A DNA stretch of 64,000 nucleotides from positions 27,305,475-27,369,474 of the forward strand of contig CAMGYJ010000008.1 in assembly GCA_946122785.1 (NCBI GenBank), given 5' to 3'. The DNA comes from Linum tenue. Its lineage: Eukaryota > Streptophyta > Magnoliopsida > Malpighiales > Linaceae. Each line of letters opens with the position of its first letter. Positions within the stretch are counted from its first letter, which is position 1. Positions 34,540 to 45,195 of the stretch are shown piece by piece. The position numbers were made by a program, and so were the translations under genes. The notes under the pieces are model-generated. The model did not search any database. It saw only the letters and a program-made list of their open reading frames with translations, and was not told the DNA's origin.

Positions 34540-35676
34540 CTAGAACGCATCGCCACCATCGCCGGTGGATGGGGGGTACTCGTCCTCATACCCCGGGGAC
34601 TGCACGAAGGGGTAGTGAACTGCGTTCGGGTCCAGGCCCAGGTAGGACATGATGTAGTGCTGGCCGGACATAAGACGACGGTCGCGGTCCCGCTCACGAT
34701 CGAGGCGGATATGAAGGCTCTCCTGGCCGGCCAGAATGTGCTCGTTCTGCTGAGCGATGGCCGCCAACTGATCAGAAATGGGCACCACGGGAGCAGGAGA
34801 CCCAGGAGCAGGAGACCGGGGAGCAGCAGAGGGGCTCGCGGGAGACCCACAACCCAGCCGCGCTAGACTCTGGCTGGTCTCCCTCTGCAGGTTCAGGTGC
34901 CTTGGGAGACCCACAATCCAGTGCAAACGCCCTTGGCGAGCCACCATGTGCTGATGGCGGAGGGTGGCTTCGCTGAGTGGGGTCGGTTGGTGGACCAACG
35001 TCATCCCAGTGGTGTCGACCCCGTAGTAGCAGGCTAGGGCTGTGATCACCGGACCACAGACAAGGTGGCGATCCTGGCTAGCGGAGGCTTTGGCAAATGT
35101 CCGGGCGATCACCGAGCCCAGCTGGATGGTGTCCTCAGAGCGACCCATCGCGTGCATGAAGAACAGGGTCTGAAGGGTGACCCGGTTGGGCGAGCCCCGG
35201 CTGGGAGTGTAGGAACTAGTGAGCACGTGGTTGAGGATTCGCCACTTCGGTAGGAGGAGAGTGGCCCGCGTCTGGCTGGCGGCGTATTGCTCATCAACGT
35301 GGTTCGGCAGGCAGATCCGATAGAAGTAAGCCTGGCAAGCAAAGTCGGTGGGATCGGTCACATCCACCCACAGGGGCCGTTCGCTGGGGTGCGGGGAGTT
35401 GAGCCGAAGTGCAGAGGCCAACTCCCAGTAACTGACGGAGTGCTCCACCCCGCCGAGCGTGAAATGAGCCGCATCAGAATGGTCGGCTGACCCCCTTGGG
35501 GAGTGGCGGAAGGATGCATAGACCTCCCAGACGAGCTCCTGGTATGTCGACTCGGCGAGGTAGAGAAGGCGCCGCCAACCATAGGGGCGAACAACTGCCT
35601 CCATCTGTTGCCGGGCATGAAGCGCCTTGAACACCTCAAAATCGAGATGCACTGGTCGAGGTAGGCTTCCATGATC
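34540..35676 (-). CDS. Athila-type 3' ORF in the env position, with upstream spliced leader
   Basis: A 378-codon frame after a consensus 3' splice site (CTTTGCAG at 35683-35677 on minus). The frame stays open upstream to an ATG at 35724 inside the presumed intron (394 residues). The N-terminal two thirds resembles the putative plant transposon protein found in Athila 3' ORFs (YGWRRLLYLAESTYQELVW, then SVSYWELASALRL); the C-terminal part is Pro/Ala/Ser-rich then acidic. I see no clear transmembrane segment, so env-like describes position, not proven function. The first ATG after splicing (35672, MEAYLDQC) is in another frame, so a one-base indel has probably separated start and body. Product role unknown. 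Confidence 0.6.
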   Translation of the reverse strand, partial: DHGSLPRPVHLDFEVFKALHARQQMEAVVRPYGWRRLLYLAESTYQELVWEVYASFRHSPRGSADHSDAAHFTLGGVEHSVSYWELASALRLNSPHPSERPLWVDVTDPTDFACQAYFYRICLPNHVDEQYAASQTRATLLLPKWRILNHVLTSSYTPSRGSPNRVTLQTLFFMHAMGRSEDTIQLGSVIARTFAKASASQDRHLVCGPVITALACYYGVDTTGMTLVHQPTPLSEATLRHQHMVARQGRLHWIVGLPRHLNLQRETSQSLARLGCGSPASPSAAPRSPAPGSPAPVVPISDQLAAIAQQNEHILAGQESLHIRLDRERDRDRRLMSGQHYIMSYLGLDPNAVHYPFVQSPGYEDEYPPSTGDGGDAF

Positions 35677-36121
35677 CTGCAAAGCACAAGGATGTACAAA
35701 TGGCACACAATCGAACAGGGTCAATGTTAGTCAAAAACACACGGGGAGCCCTCATATCGAAAGATATGGACAATGGACTAGGCTCCCGGTGAAACAAGCA
35801 TATCCCTCACACGAGAATCACACAAACAAACACATCGGGGACCCTCAAATCGAGCGATTTGGACAGTGGACTAGGCCCCCAGTGGCACAAACACCAAATC
35901 CAGACCAAATATTCACTAATCGATCCATCACACAAAAGCCACACAAGCAAACATACAATGCCAATATGCATATGGTAGGCCGAAGAACTGAAATCCCGGG
36001 ACAAAAATATACAAAGCAAAGAGCGCCATCGGCCTACCAAATCATGCCACAATCCCAAATTCTTCACCTAACTCTAGGTATCGATTCTCCAAAAACAAAA
36101 TAATAGGCAATGAAAACACAC
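35677..36121 (-). other. Predicted intron of the 3' ORF transcript
   Basis: On minus, the donor CTCCAG|GTGTGT lies at the 36122/36121 boundary and the acceptor TTTGCAG| ends at 35677. Length is 445 bp. Both sites fit plant consensus well. Inferred from sequence only. Confidence 0.5.
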
Positions 36122-36440
36122 CTGGAGACGCAAGTAGATATTGCAAGAGAAGTGAAGAAGATGGAAGAAAACACCCCAAGTCGCTGGAAAACCCACCGGA
36201 GACTCGCCGGAGAACTCGCCGCCGGTGACCCAACCTCGGCCAAACAAGCCCAAACCTCTGGGGATTGTGCTCCTTAACGCCAGGAGCGTGGGGGTGGTCG
36301 CGGTTTGTGATTTGGAGGTCGGGAGAGGGAGTTATGGCCGAAAAAGCGGAGGAGAAGAGGAAAAGGCCGAAAATCCGGCGAGGGGGGGCGGTGAGTATTT
36401 GAAAAGAATGAATCTTGGGGTAGAGAGAGACTGAAAATCG
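36122..36440 (-). other. ATG-free leader exon of the 3' ORF
   Basis: From the TATA box to the donor there is no ATG on the minus strand. Frames are open by chance, but the region behaves as a 5' UTR exon rather than a coding one. Confidence 0.45.
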
Positions 36441-36800
36441 ATTTTTATAGGGGGGGAGTAAAACACGGGCGGGCTGGAACACGGCCGTGTTTTCCATGCT
36501 CCGCGCCCGTGTTTTTACTGCCGAGGGCGTGCTCCCCCCTCCCCCCCCCCCCCCCCCTTTTAAAACAAGGGCGTCAGGGGTCAAAACACAGCCGTGTTTT
36601 GAACCCCTGGCGCCCGTGTTTTTATTGCCGAGAGCAATGCAGTCCTTCTTTTAAAACACGGGCAGGCAGGGGTCAAAACACGACCGTGTTTTGACCCCTG
36701 CCTGCCCGTGTTTTAAAAGAAGGACTGCATTCCGTGTTTTGAACCACTAGCACCCGTGTTTTTACTGCCGAGCCCAGTTCTGCAATTTTCAAAATCCCAA
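36438..36800 (-). promoter_or_regulatory. Candidate internal promoter: palindromic motif array plus TATA box
   Basis: The LTR-type motif AACACGG(C/G)CGTGTTTT and its half CCCGTGTTTT(TA)CTGCCGAG recur between 36466 and 36775, followed on minus by CTATAAAAATCG at 36439-36450. The same motif cluster occurs in all related LTRs of the window, so an LTR promoter module appears to sit ahead of the 3' ORF. Confidence 0.45.
36636..36731. repeat. 96-bp near-perfect palindrome
   Basis: Arms of 48 bp (36636-36683 and 36684-36731) match at every place except the central pair. The arms contain the GGGCAGGCAGGGGTC segment and the ACACGG motif. The sequence can form a long hairpin or cruciform. Confidence 0.95.
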
Positions 36801-37066
36801 TTTCGAACCACCAAAACTCATTCGTGCCCTGGCTCTAAATATTACCCAGTCATATATTAAAACGAACCACCCAAGGCACGAAATACTTTCCAGACAGACT
36901 CCAGACAGACTCAAAGACTCAAAAAACCGACAAAAATGAAAAAGGAAAAAGGGTAGAAATGCAAACCGTGGTGGGGTTGCCTCCCCACAAGCACTTCTTT
37001 AGCGTCTTTTAGCTGGACGTCCATTGCGGAACTAAGGGTCCGCGAGTTCCGCTACCAACTCCGCAC

Positions 37067-37344
37067 GTTCGACCTCGTCTCCTAGGTAGAGCTTGAGACG
37101 ATGGCCATTCACTTTAAACGGCTCAGTTTGCGAGTTGGCAATTTCAATCGTGTCATACGGGAACACCTGTGTGACCGTGAACGGTCCAAACCACCGGGAA
37201 CGGCTGTTCGACCTCGTCTCCTAGGTAGAGCTTGAGACGATGGCCATTCACTTTAAACGGCTCAGTTTGCGAGTTGGCAATTTCAATCGTGTCATACGGG
37301 AACACCTGTGTGACCGTGAACGGTCCAAACCACCGGGAACGGAG
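37067..37344. repeat. 139-bp tandem duplication at the integrase 3' end
   Basis: 37067-37205 is repeated directly at 37206-37344, identical by eye apart from the copy edges. As 139 is not a multiple of three, the duplication shifts the frame and gives integrase an altered C-terminal tail (after EVEQPF). Confidence 0.93.
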
Positions 37345-39192
37345 TTTTCCGGGAAAGAATTTCAGGCGAGAGTTATAAAGGAGAACTCGATCACCAACCT
37401 GGAACTCTTTCGGACCCCGCAATCGTGCACCGTGCAAGCGCTTAGTGCGCTCCCTGTACTGCTTGGTGTTCTCATAGGCGTGGTAACGCCACTCTTCCAG
37501 TTCCAACATCTGCATTTTGCGCTCAACACCTGCAACACTAACATCCAAGTTGAGCAGCTTAAGGGCCCAGAAGGCCTTGTGCTTTAGCTCCACGGACAAA
37601 TGGCATGCCTTTCCATAGACAAGTCGGTACAGTGAAGTACCAATGGGTGTCTTGTAGGCAGTGCGATACGCCCAGAGAGCATCATCGAGCTTGGTGGACC
37701 AATCCTTGCGGGACTGATCCACCGTTTTCTCCAGGATCCGCTTGAGCTCCCGGTTCGTCAGCTCGGCCTGGCCACTGGTCTGAGGGTGATAGGCCACGGA
37801 CACCTTGTGAGTCACACCATAGCGAGACAGTAACTTATCAAACTGGCCCTGGAAATGGGTGCCTCGATCGCTTATAATGGCTCTAGGTGTCCCGAACCAG
37901 GAGAATAGCTGCTTCATAAAACCACAAACACGTCTAGTATCATTAGTGGGCAAAGCTTGCGCCTCAGCCCACCTAGAGACGTAGTCAACAGCAACCAGAA
38001 TATAAGTATTGCCAAAAGATGGAGGGAAGGGGCCCATGAAGTCGATACCCCAGACATCAAAGATTTCACAAGTTATAAACACATTCTGGGGCATCTCATC
38101 ACGGGCAGAGATGTTACCTGACCTCTGGCATCGGTCGCACCAGCGTGCGAAGGCGTCTGCGTTCTTGAAGAGCATGGGCTAATAAAAGCCCGACTGTAGC
38201 ACCTTCCTCGCCGTGCGGTTTCCTCCGTGGTGACCGCTAGTAGGTCCTTCATGACAGTGAGATCGAATGCCCTCCATCTCACTCTCCATAACACAGCGAC
38301 GGATGATCCCGTCGGCTCCGATCATGAAGAGATGAGCGTCATCCCAGAAGTAATGCTTCAGGTCGGAGAAGAACTTCCTCTTGGTGTGAGTTGTCATCCC
38401 CTTGGGCAGCTGCTGGCCCACCAAATAGTTCGCAAAATCGGAATACCAGGGGGTGACACTCTCCACCAGGCACATCATCATCAGTCTCTCATCTGGGAAG
38501 GAGTCGTTAATCTCCTCCACGAGGTTGTCCGCAGGAGGTGCGTCCAACCGGGAAAGGTGATCAGCTGCAACATTCTCCGCCCCCTTCTTGTCCCGAATCT
38601 CAACGTCGAACTCCTGCAATAATAAGATCCATCGTATGAGCCTAGGCTTGGCATCGACCTTGCTCATCAGGTATCGAATCACGGAGTGGTCTTTATACAC
38701 AGTCACACGGGACAAGACCAGATAGGGACGAAATTTGGCGAAGACAAACACTACTGCGAGCAGCTCCTTCTCCGTGGTGGAGTAGTTCTCCTGGGCATCA
38801 TTGAGGGTCTTCGAGGCGTAGTAGATAGGTCGGAAGTGTTGATCTCGCCTCTGCCCCAAGACAGCTCCAACAGCAAAGTCACTGGCGTCGCACATCAGCT
38901 CAAATGGTAGGGACCAGTCAGGAACAACCATGATAGGAGCTTGGGTGAGCTTCTCCTTCAAGGTTGTAAACGCCGTTGTGCATGCATCAGTGAACTGGAA
39001 GGGGGCATCCTTCTCAAGAAGCTTAGTCAGGGACAGGGCGATCTTCGAGAAATCCTTGATGAACCGCCTGTAGACCCCTGCATGGCCTAAAAACTCCGGA
39101 TCCCCAAACAGATGTAGGAGGAGGCAGCTTGCTGATAGTCTCGATCTTTGCTCTGTCCACCTCAATCCCCATCGTGGAGATCTTATGCCCAA
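37153..39192 (-). pseudogene. Athila-type RNase H and integrase, split by one nonsense codon
   Basis: The piece 39192-38179 carries the end of RT ([20 protein letters not shown]), RNase H ([44 protein letters not shown]) and the zinc finger start of integrase. TAG at 38181-38179 replaces the Trp expected in GFY-W-P. The frame then continues as 38175-37153 with CDRCQRSGN and the D-D-E core ([36 protein letters not shown]), and a chromatin-proximal C-terminal domain ([15 protein letters not shown]). The tail is altered by the tandem duplication. Confidence 0.88.
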
Positions 39193-39722
39193 GAACTATG
39201 CCTTCTCGAACCATGAAGTGACACTTCTCCCAACTCAGTGCCAGGTTCGTTTCTTCACACCGTTTAAGGACAAGCTCCAGGTTATGGAGACAGTGAGAGA
39301 ACGAGTCACCATAAACCGAGAAATCGTCCATAAACACCTCCATAATCTCGCCGACCAGACCATCAAAGATGGCAAGCATGCATCGCTGAAAAGGGGTCGG
39401 GGCATTGCATAGCCCGAATGGGATCCTCAGGTGCAATAGGAATCTGGAAGTACCCGGACATCCCATCCAGGAAACAGTAGAACTCGTGCCCCGCCAATCT
39501 CTCCAACATCTGGTCAATGAACGGCAGCGGGAAGTGTTCCTTCCGAGTGGCGTCGTTGAGACGCCGATAATCAATGCAAACACGGTACCTAGTCACCGTG
39601 CGCATCGGGACTAACCCACTCGCTGTCACACCGAGCATTGGCGATGAAGTCCACCTGTTCTTGGGGAGTAGAAGACTCCTGCATAGCCTGACAGTCCTCG
39701 ACCAGATGATTCGGGCTCTCAC
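39023..39722 (-). pseudogene. Athila-type reverse transcriptase, internally deleted
   Basis: 39722-39430 reads YRVCIDYRRLNDATRKEHF to YFQIPIAPED, then joins directly to PFGLCNAPTPFQRC in the next frame (39430-39110, with the catalytic MEVFMDDFSVYG). The usual stretch of about 16 residues between them is gone, and the frame shifts. A second shift follows KLPPPTSV near 39110. The RT N-terminus and the whole protease are missing, because Gag runs straight into SEWVSP at about 39607. Confidence 0.85.
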
Positions 39723-40416
39723 ACCACTGGCATTGAGCTATTGGAGGCGTAGCCAAACCTCGGCCCGGAATAAGACTGTTGGGCTGCTTCAATGTCTGCA
39801 CTAACTCGGCCACCTGCTGCTCGAGCCCGTACCTGGCCTCCATGGCGTGCACACCACGATCCCGGGAATTTCTGCTTCTGCTGCTCTGCCCCCAAGAGTG
39901 ATCTCTGGCAGCCAATGTACTGATCATCTGGTTCAGTTCGGGTGGAGTCTTAGTAAGAATATCCCCTCCCGGGCAGAGAGACTCAATCACCCTCTGGCTG
40001 TCTGGAGAGAGGGCACTTTAGAAGTTCCTCACGGTGAATGCATCACTGAAGCCGTGATGGGGACACTGCCAGAAAAATCCCATGTACCGCTCTCATGCAT
40101 CACGAAGTGACTTATCTGGCTCTTGGCGGAAGTGAGTGATCTCCCGCTGGATCTCTGTAGTCTTCGATGCCGGATAGTACCTGTGCACGAACTTATCAGC
40201 CAGATCGTCCCAAGAGGTGATGGACAATGGAGGCTGGGTCTCCAACCACCTCTTAGCATTCCCTGCCAAAGAATGGGGGAAGAGGTGAAGGAGGATTGCG
40301 TCATCAGGGACACCGTTTAGCTTGAACCCGTTTAGCTCCAACCACCTCCTATGGTTCTCCATACCCAGATGAATGGGAAAACTACTCCATGGAGAGAGAA
40401 GCAAAAGCATATTCAA
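39600..40416 (-). pseudogene. Athila-type gag, 5'-deleted with nonsense codons
   Basis: Retrotransposon gag core FKLNGVPDDAILLHLFPHSL, AKRWLETQPPLSITSW and DLADKFVHRYYP. A TGA follows KSLRDA (Trp to stop), and a TAA follows VRNF (about 40018) where Tyr is expected. The frame continues with a zinc knuckle CQWCESPNHLVEDC near 39720. The N-terminus is lost in the deletion that joins LTR to gag at about 40353. Confidence 0.85.
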
Positions 40417-41058
40417 ATGCGGAAATCATACTGTGAAGGATGAGTTTCTGCTCCTGGTCGTCAATCGGCACTTCTCCAAACTCAAGCCAGGCTACAATGG
40501 TGATGAAGATCAAGTTAGGGCACTTGGGAACTCTGGTTCGTCGCTTTTTCTCTCTAGGAATCGCTCTATCTCTCTAAAACTCGGAACCCCTTCTCCTTTG
40601 GCTCAAATCTGCTTAAAAAGGCTGACCCTGGGCAGAACACGGTCGAGGGCACGGTCGTGCTTTGGTTTTGCCCGCCCGTGCCCTTTCCACGTGTTACAAA
40701 CACGGCCACGCCTTGGGGTAAAACACGGTCGTGTCTGAAGTTGGACACGGCCATGTTTTGAATCAGTCCCACCCGTGTTTTGAGTCAGTGCAGGACAATC
40801 TTGGATCAAGCCTCGGCAGTAAAAGCACGGTCCAGGAACACGCCGTGTTTTGGTTTAGGCGCGCCCGTGCTTTGGCTCCAGCTCAACCGATTGACTTCCA
40901 AATGCCCCGAAACTCGTGCTTAGCCTTTCCTTCGACGTCTGGGACCTGAAATATGACAGAGTAGCACAACCCGGTGTAAAATAGGCCAAAACACACGACT
41001 ATGCCCCACAAATGGATATGAACTAGGGGTACAAAAATGTGCAATTACATCGTTATCA
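40353..41058 (-). repeat. Truncated 5' LTR of the Athila-type element
   Basis: It matches 32404-33112 closely, with scattered substitutions and small indels. It lacks the first 660 bp of the LTR as read on +. The break lies at GGTTCTCCATACCCAG, where LTR and gag share about 10 bp, so a microhomology deletion removed the LTR end, PBS, leader and Gag N-terminus together. Confidence 0.9.
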
Positions 41059-41063
41059 GTATC

Positions 41064-42686
41064 CCACAATCTTGGTACACGCAGCCCGATCCTGATTTGA
41101 TGTTGGTAACCTCTCACCTTCAAGATCCATTGACGTTAACAATTTAACAATCCTTACACATCCTAGACCAAAAGAGGGACATTAAGGCAAGGGGAAGCCA
41201 AAATTTTCATATTAAGGGACAAAAATATCCTCGAATAAGGCAGCTCTCTTCTATCAAACATCATTTAGTAACCATGGTTGGTTCTCTTTGTACCATATGG
41301 CATTAAGATTTTATGTGACCATTTTTTCCACATCTAAAGCATCCAGCAGATATTTTACTATGATATTTTTCTAAATCAGTTCATTTAGATTGCAAAATGG
41401 GCCAGGCCCAGCCGGAAATGATACAAGCAAAAAGTTACAAGGATTGGAAGATCAAGACAAAAATGCCCAAACAAAAAACAATCTGGAACACTATAGGGCC
41501 CAGACCAAGGACAAGCATTGTCAAAGTCCTACAAACCCTAGCCACCTCTTGCCTCCCTCTAGGATCCTCCAGCGCCACGGCCGAACCTCAACCGCCATTT
41601 GACCGAGCATGCACCGCCGACCCCCACACCATCCACCATGCGCCAAGGGGGTTTGATTCAGTCGAACTCGAATGGTGGGATGAGGAAGAGTGCCTTCCCA
41701 GCAAAACACCCAAAGCCAACTCGTCATCCGCCTTTCGCCAACCAAAACTGAGGAAACCATCAAAGCGACCGGGCGGCCGATGAAGGAACCAGAGGGAAGA
41801 AATCATCTTCCTTCAAGCTCTCCAGACAGTGTTCTCGCCAAAGGCTGCATCTTCAAATCACCAAGCTCTGCAAAGTGAAACAAGGAGGTAGACAAAGCAA
41901 AGAAGAGCAGAAAACAAGCTAGATATATTAAAGATCTAACCTCCATTTTGCATCAAAGATTTTCTATGAAAGATTTTCTACCATAATTGGTCGTGGATGT
42001 TTATTCCTGTTTTTTTTTTTTTTTGGAATTATCTTGGTTGAATATATTTGTTGCGCCCGCTTCCTCTTCAAATACTCTGTTTTTTCAATGAAGTTTCCTC
42101 TTCATTTTTATTTCCCCATTCAGATAAATCTATTCTACCCTGAACTCAGAACGAGAGAACTCTTTTACAAAACTTGCTACACTTCACAAAATTCCCTTTT
42201 GTTTTTCGCTACCACAGTTGAAAAGATATACTTCCTGGTTGTCCCATGTCGCCTTTCATAGAGCATGAAACAGAAAGTTGCTCATTCGAAGTCTTTCCCA
42301 TTTTGCATTGATTTGATAGGCAGAACATTTGAATTGTGAGTCTTCTGGCCATTTGGAATCCTTTTTTTTTTCCAATGATTGAAAAATCATATGTATCAAT
42401 GGTTCGATCAAGAATTTTTTTTTCATGATGGCAAAATGGTAGGCGGTATTTAGCGTATTAAACAATTGAGTCATTATTAAATTATGGTTTAAGTATAAAA
42501 TATCATACCGCTGACTTTTTCAATTCAACCTCTGATACGGTTTTTCATCGGACATCACACATATTGTGATTTCTTCTTCAGGTCGCTTGGTGTTTATACA
42601 TGCTTCATAATCCTTTACCCTGAGAGAACATCCTTTAATGTAGTTTGCAACATAAATCATAAGTTCATTATTTAAAATATATAATA
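41064..42686. other. Intergenic, repeats not identified
   Basis: 41390-41990 is GC-richer with open frames on both strands (for example 41397-41783) that have no known domain; a TE 5' region is possible. A T16 run is at about 42008-42024. No gene is called. Confidence 0.45.
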
Positions 42687-42725
42687 ACTAGTCGGGGAAC
42701 GCACGTTGCCGCGAGTATGTCAACT
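42687..42725 (-). mobile_element. Possible Helitron 3' terminus
   Basis: The minus strand reads CGCGGCAACGTGCGTTCCCCGA-CTAGT followed by T. This is a short GC-rich hairpin (AACG-TG-CGTT core) just before CTAGT with insertion before T, the Helitron 3' layout. The 5' TC end was not located, so the extent is unknown. Confidence 0.35.
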
Positions 42726-43839
42726 ATTGAGTCGTTGTGGTTGCCCATTTAGATGTGGTTCTCTTTACGGTGATGTATTTACGATGGTAATTTTGTTTTG
42801 ATTTGTTTTTTCTTAGGATGGTAATGGTTTGTGATGATAATTTATTTTGTAAGTATAAACATAGGTGAAAATTTAATGTATAATTGTAGAAAGTTCTAAC
42901 TAATCTGGGGAGGAAATGTCTAGAGAGAAGCAAAGGGAATAAAACGTAGAACTCATTTTAAAATTCCATACCTTCACGCACAACAATCGCAAAGAGTCGG
43001 CTAGTTTACAGTTGACCAACCAAATTCAAGAATCGATAAAATATTATAATTGATTCACAATTTTACTGATCTTTTAAGTCATTATTAAATTTTTACCTCC
43101 CATAATATTTTTTAATTGTTCAATATATTTCGGAAAAACATTTAACCAACAATGAGCACTAAATCCTAGTGATTTTGTGATTCAACGCGCAATCTCAAAC
43201 AACCATCTTGTTCATAGTTGACCGACAAATTCAAGAATCGATTCAATATTGTAATTGATTCACAATTTTACGGATTTCGTCAAATTCCTATCTTGTTTAA
43301 TTCTAATTAAAATTTATTTTGATGTCTCTTTTCTGTAATACTTTTTTTTTTTTTGTTATCTCCCAATTTTTTTTGTCACTAGCTAGCCTTTATGAGGCAT
43401 CCAACTTTTCCCTGTATTTATTTTGTTATCTCACAATTTCAATTTCTTTTCGTCATTAGCTAGCTTTTAAAAAGGAGTGGATATGGTTGAAAACCAACCG
43501 TCTGTAAAACCTGCAAAACCTGATCGTATCACGACATCGTGATACGATGAGTATAATCGTGTCATAACATCGTATCACACAAGTCGTGATACGATGATAT
43601 AACCGAGATTTTGCAGGAAGGAGTTTTGTAACGGAACCAAGACCAAAAATTACCCATAAAAATTAATATATTTAGTTAATATCATACAATTACAAATTTC
43701 CGCTCTGCTTGTCATCCATCCAGTTTACTTCGTAGACATCTGAAATTGCCATTTTCCAACGAACAAAAAAATTTGCAGCAATCTACAAGAAACTTTTTTT
43801 TTTTTTTGTTCTTTTTTTTTTTAATTATTCGTTTGGTAC
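42726..43839. other. GST upstream intergenic region with a hairpin cluster
   Basis: Mostly AT-rich. A duplicated TTCAAGAATCGAT(A/T)..ATT..AATTGATTCACAATTTTAC block occurs near 43026 and 43232. At 43523-43548 is a perfect inverted repeat (ATCGTATCACGA-CA-TCGTGATACGAT) and a second one at 43568-43596 (11-bp arms). Confidence 0.55.
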
Positions 43840-43988
43840 TTGGTTAATGCATTAGCCAAGAAATCCATTCGGCATGAGCCAAAAGAATACACCCTCTCAA
43901 CCATCGATGATCACAAAAAATGGTCAGACAGCCATAACCGGCGCACACATTGTGCAGCACATTTCGACAATGTCACCGTCTCCTCTTC

Positions 43989-43998
43989 CTATAAAACC
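43989..43998 (+). promoter_or_regulatory. TATA box of the GST gene
   Basis: CTATAAAACC lies 74 bp before the ATG, in an otherwise ordinary promoter. Confidence 0.6.
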
Positions 43999-44014
43999 CA
44001 AACTCCATTCATGA

Positions 44015-44842
<828 letters not shown>

Positions 44843-45195
44843 AGAAAGGATTTAAAGTGACAGTTTCAAGTCTTCGGTTTTTCTTGCTTTCCAATAAAGA
44901 GATATATCTGTATAATAATAAAAACTATGGTGGAGTTAAAAGTTAAACAACAAAGATGATACTTCAACTGAGAGTTGAAATTTGAAATGTAAGTTCTGCA
45001 AGTATATTCCTTTTTTGCTGTCTCACTATAAAGACAGAATAATTCGTCAATGGAAGTGTATGTTATGTGTTGATCATTGGATTTTATAATAAACTGCACA
45101 GTTTATCTGTTGTACAACAGCTACTTAATGTTACATGCAAATGTCTTCTACAGAATTCGAACTATTCATTGTTCATTTCATGACGATCCTGAAAG

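Larger units (their letters stand above)
31744..41058 (-). mobile_element. Decayed Athila-type Ty3/Gypsy retrotransposon with additional 3' ORF
   Basis: On the minus strand the order is truncated 5' LTR (41058-40353), gag fragment, RT, RNase H, integrase, a spacer with a palindromic motif array, a spliced-looking 3' ORF, PPT and full 3' LTR (33112-31744). RT before integrase defines Gypsy, and the RT/RNase H/IN motifs and 3' ORF fit Athila. Flanks are GTACC (31739-31743) and GTATC (41059-41063), a target duplication with one mismatch. Missing: PBS, Gag N-terminus, protease and RT N-terminus. Confidence 0.88.

Noticed and set aside
34219..34866. A + strand 215-codon protein opposite the Athila 3' ORF
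   Set aside because: Shadow frame of the minus-strand ORF and its UTR; no domain.
35807..36103. Frames inside the presumed intron of the 3' ORF
   Set aside because: Short, no domain, bounded by consensus splice sites.
41397..41783. A 128-codon gene
   Set aside because: No domain, both strands equally open, composition typical of TE leader sequence, no promoter or splice context.
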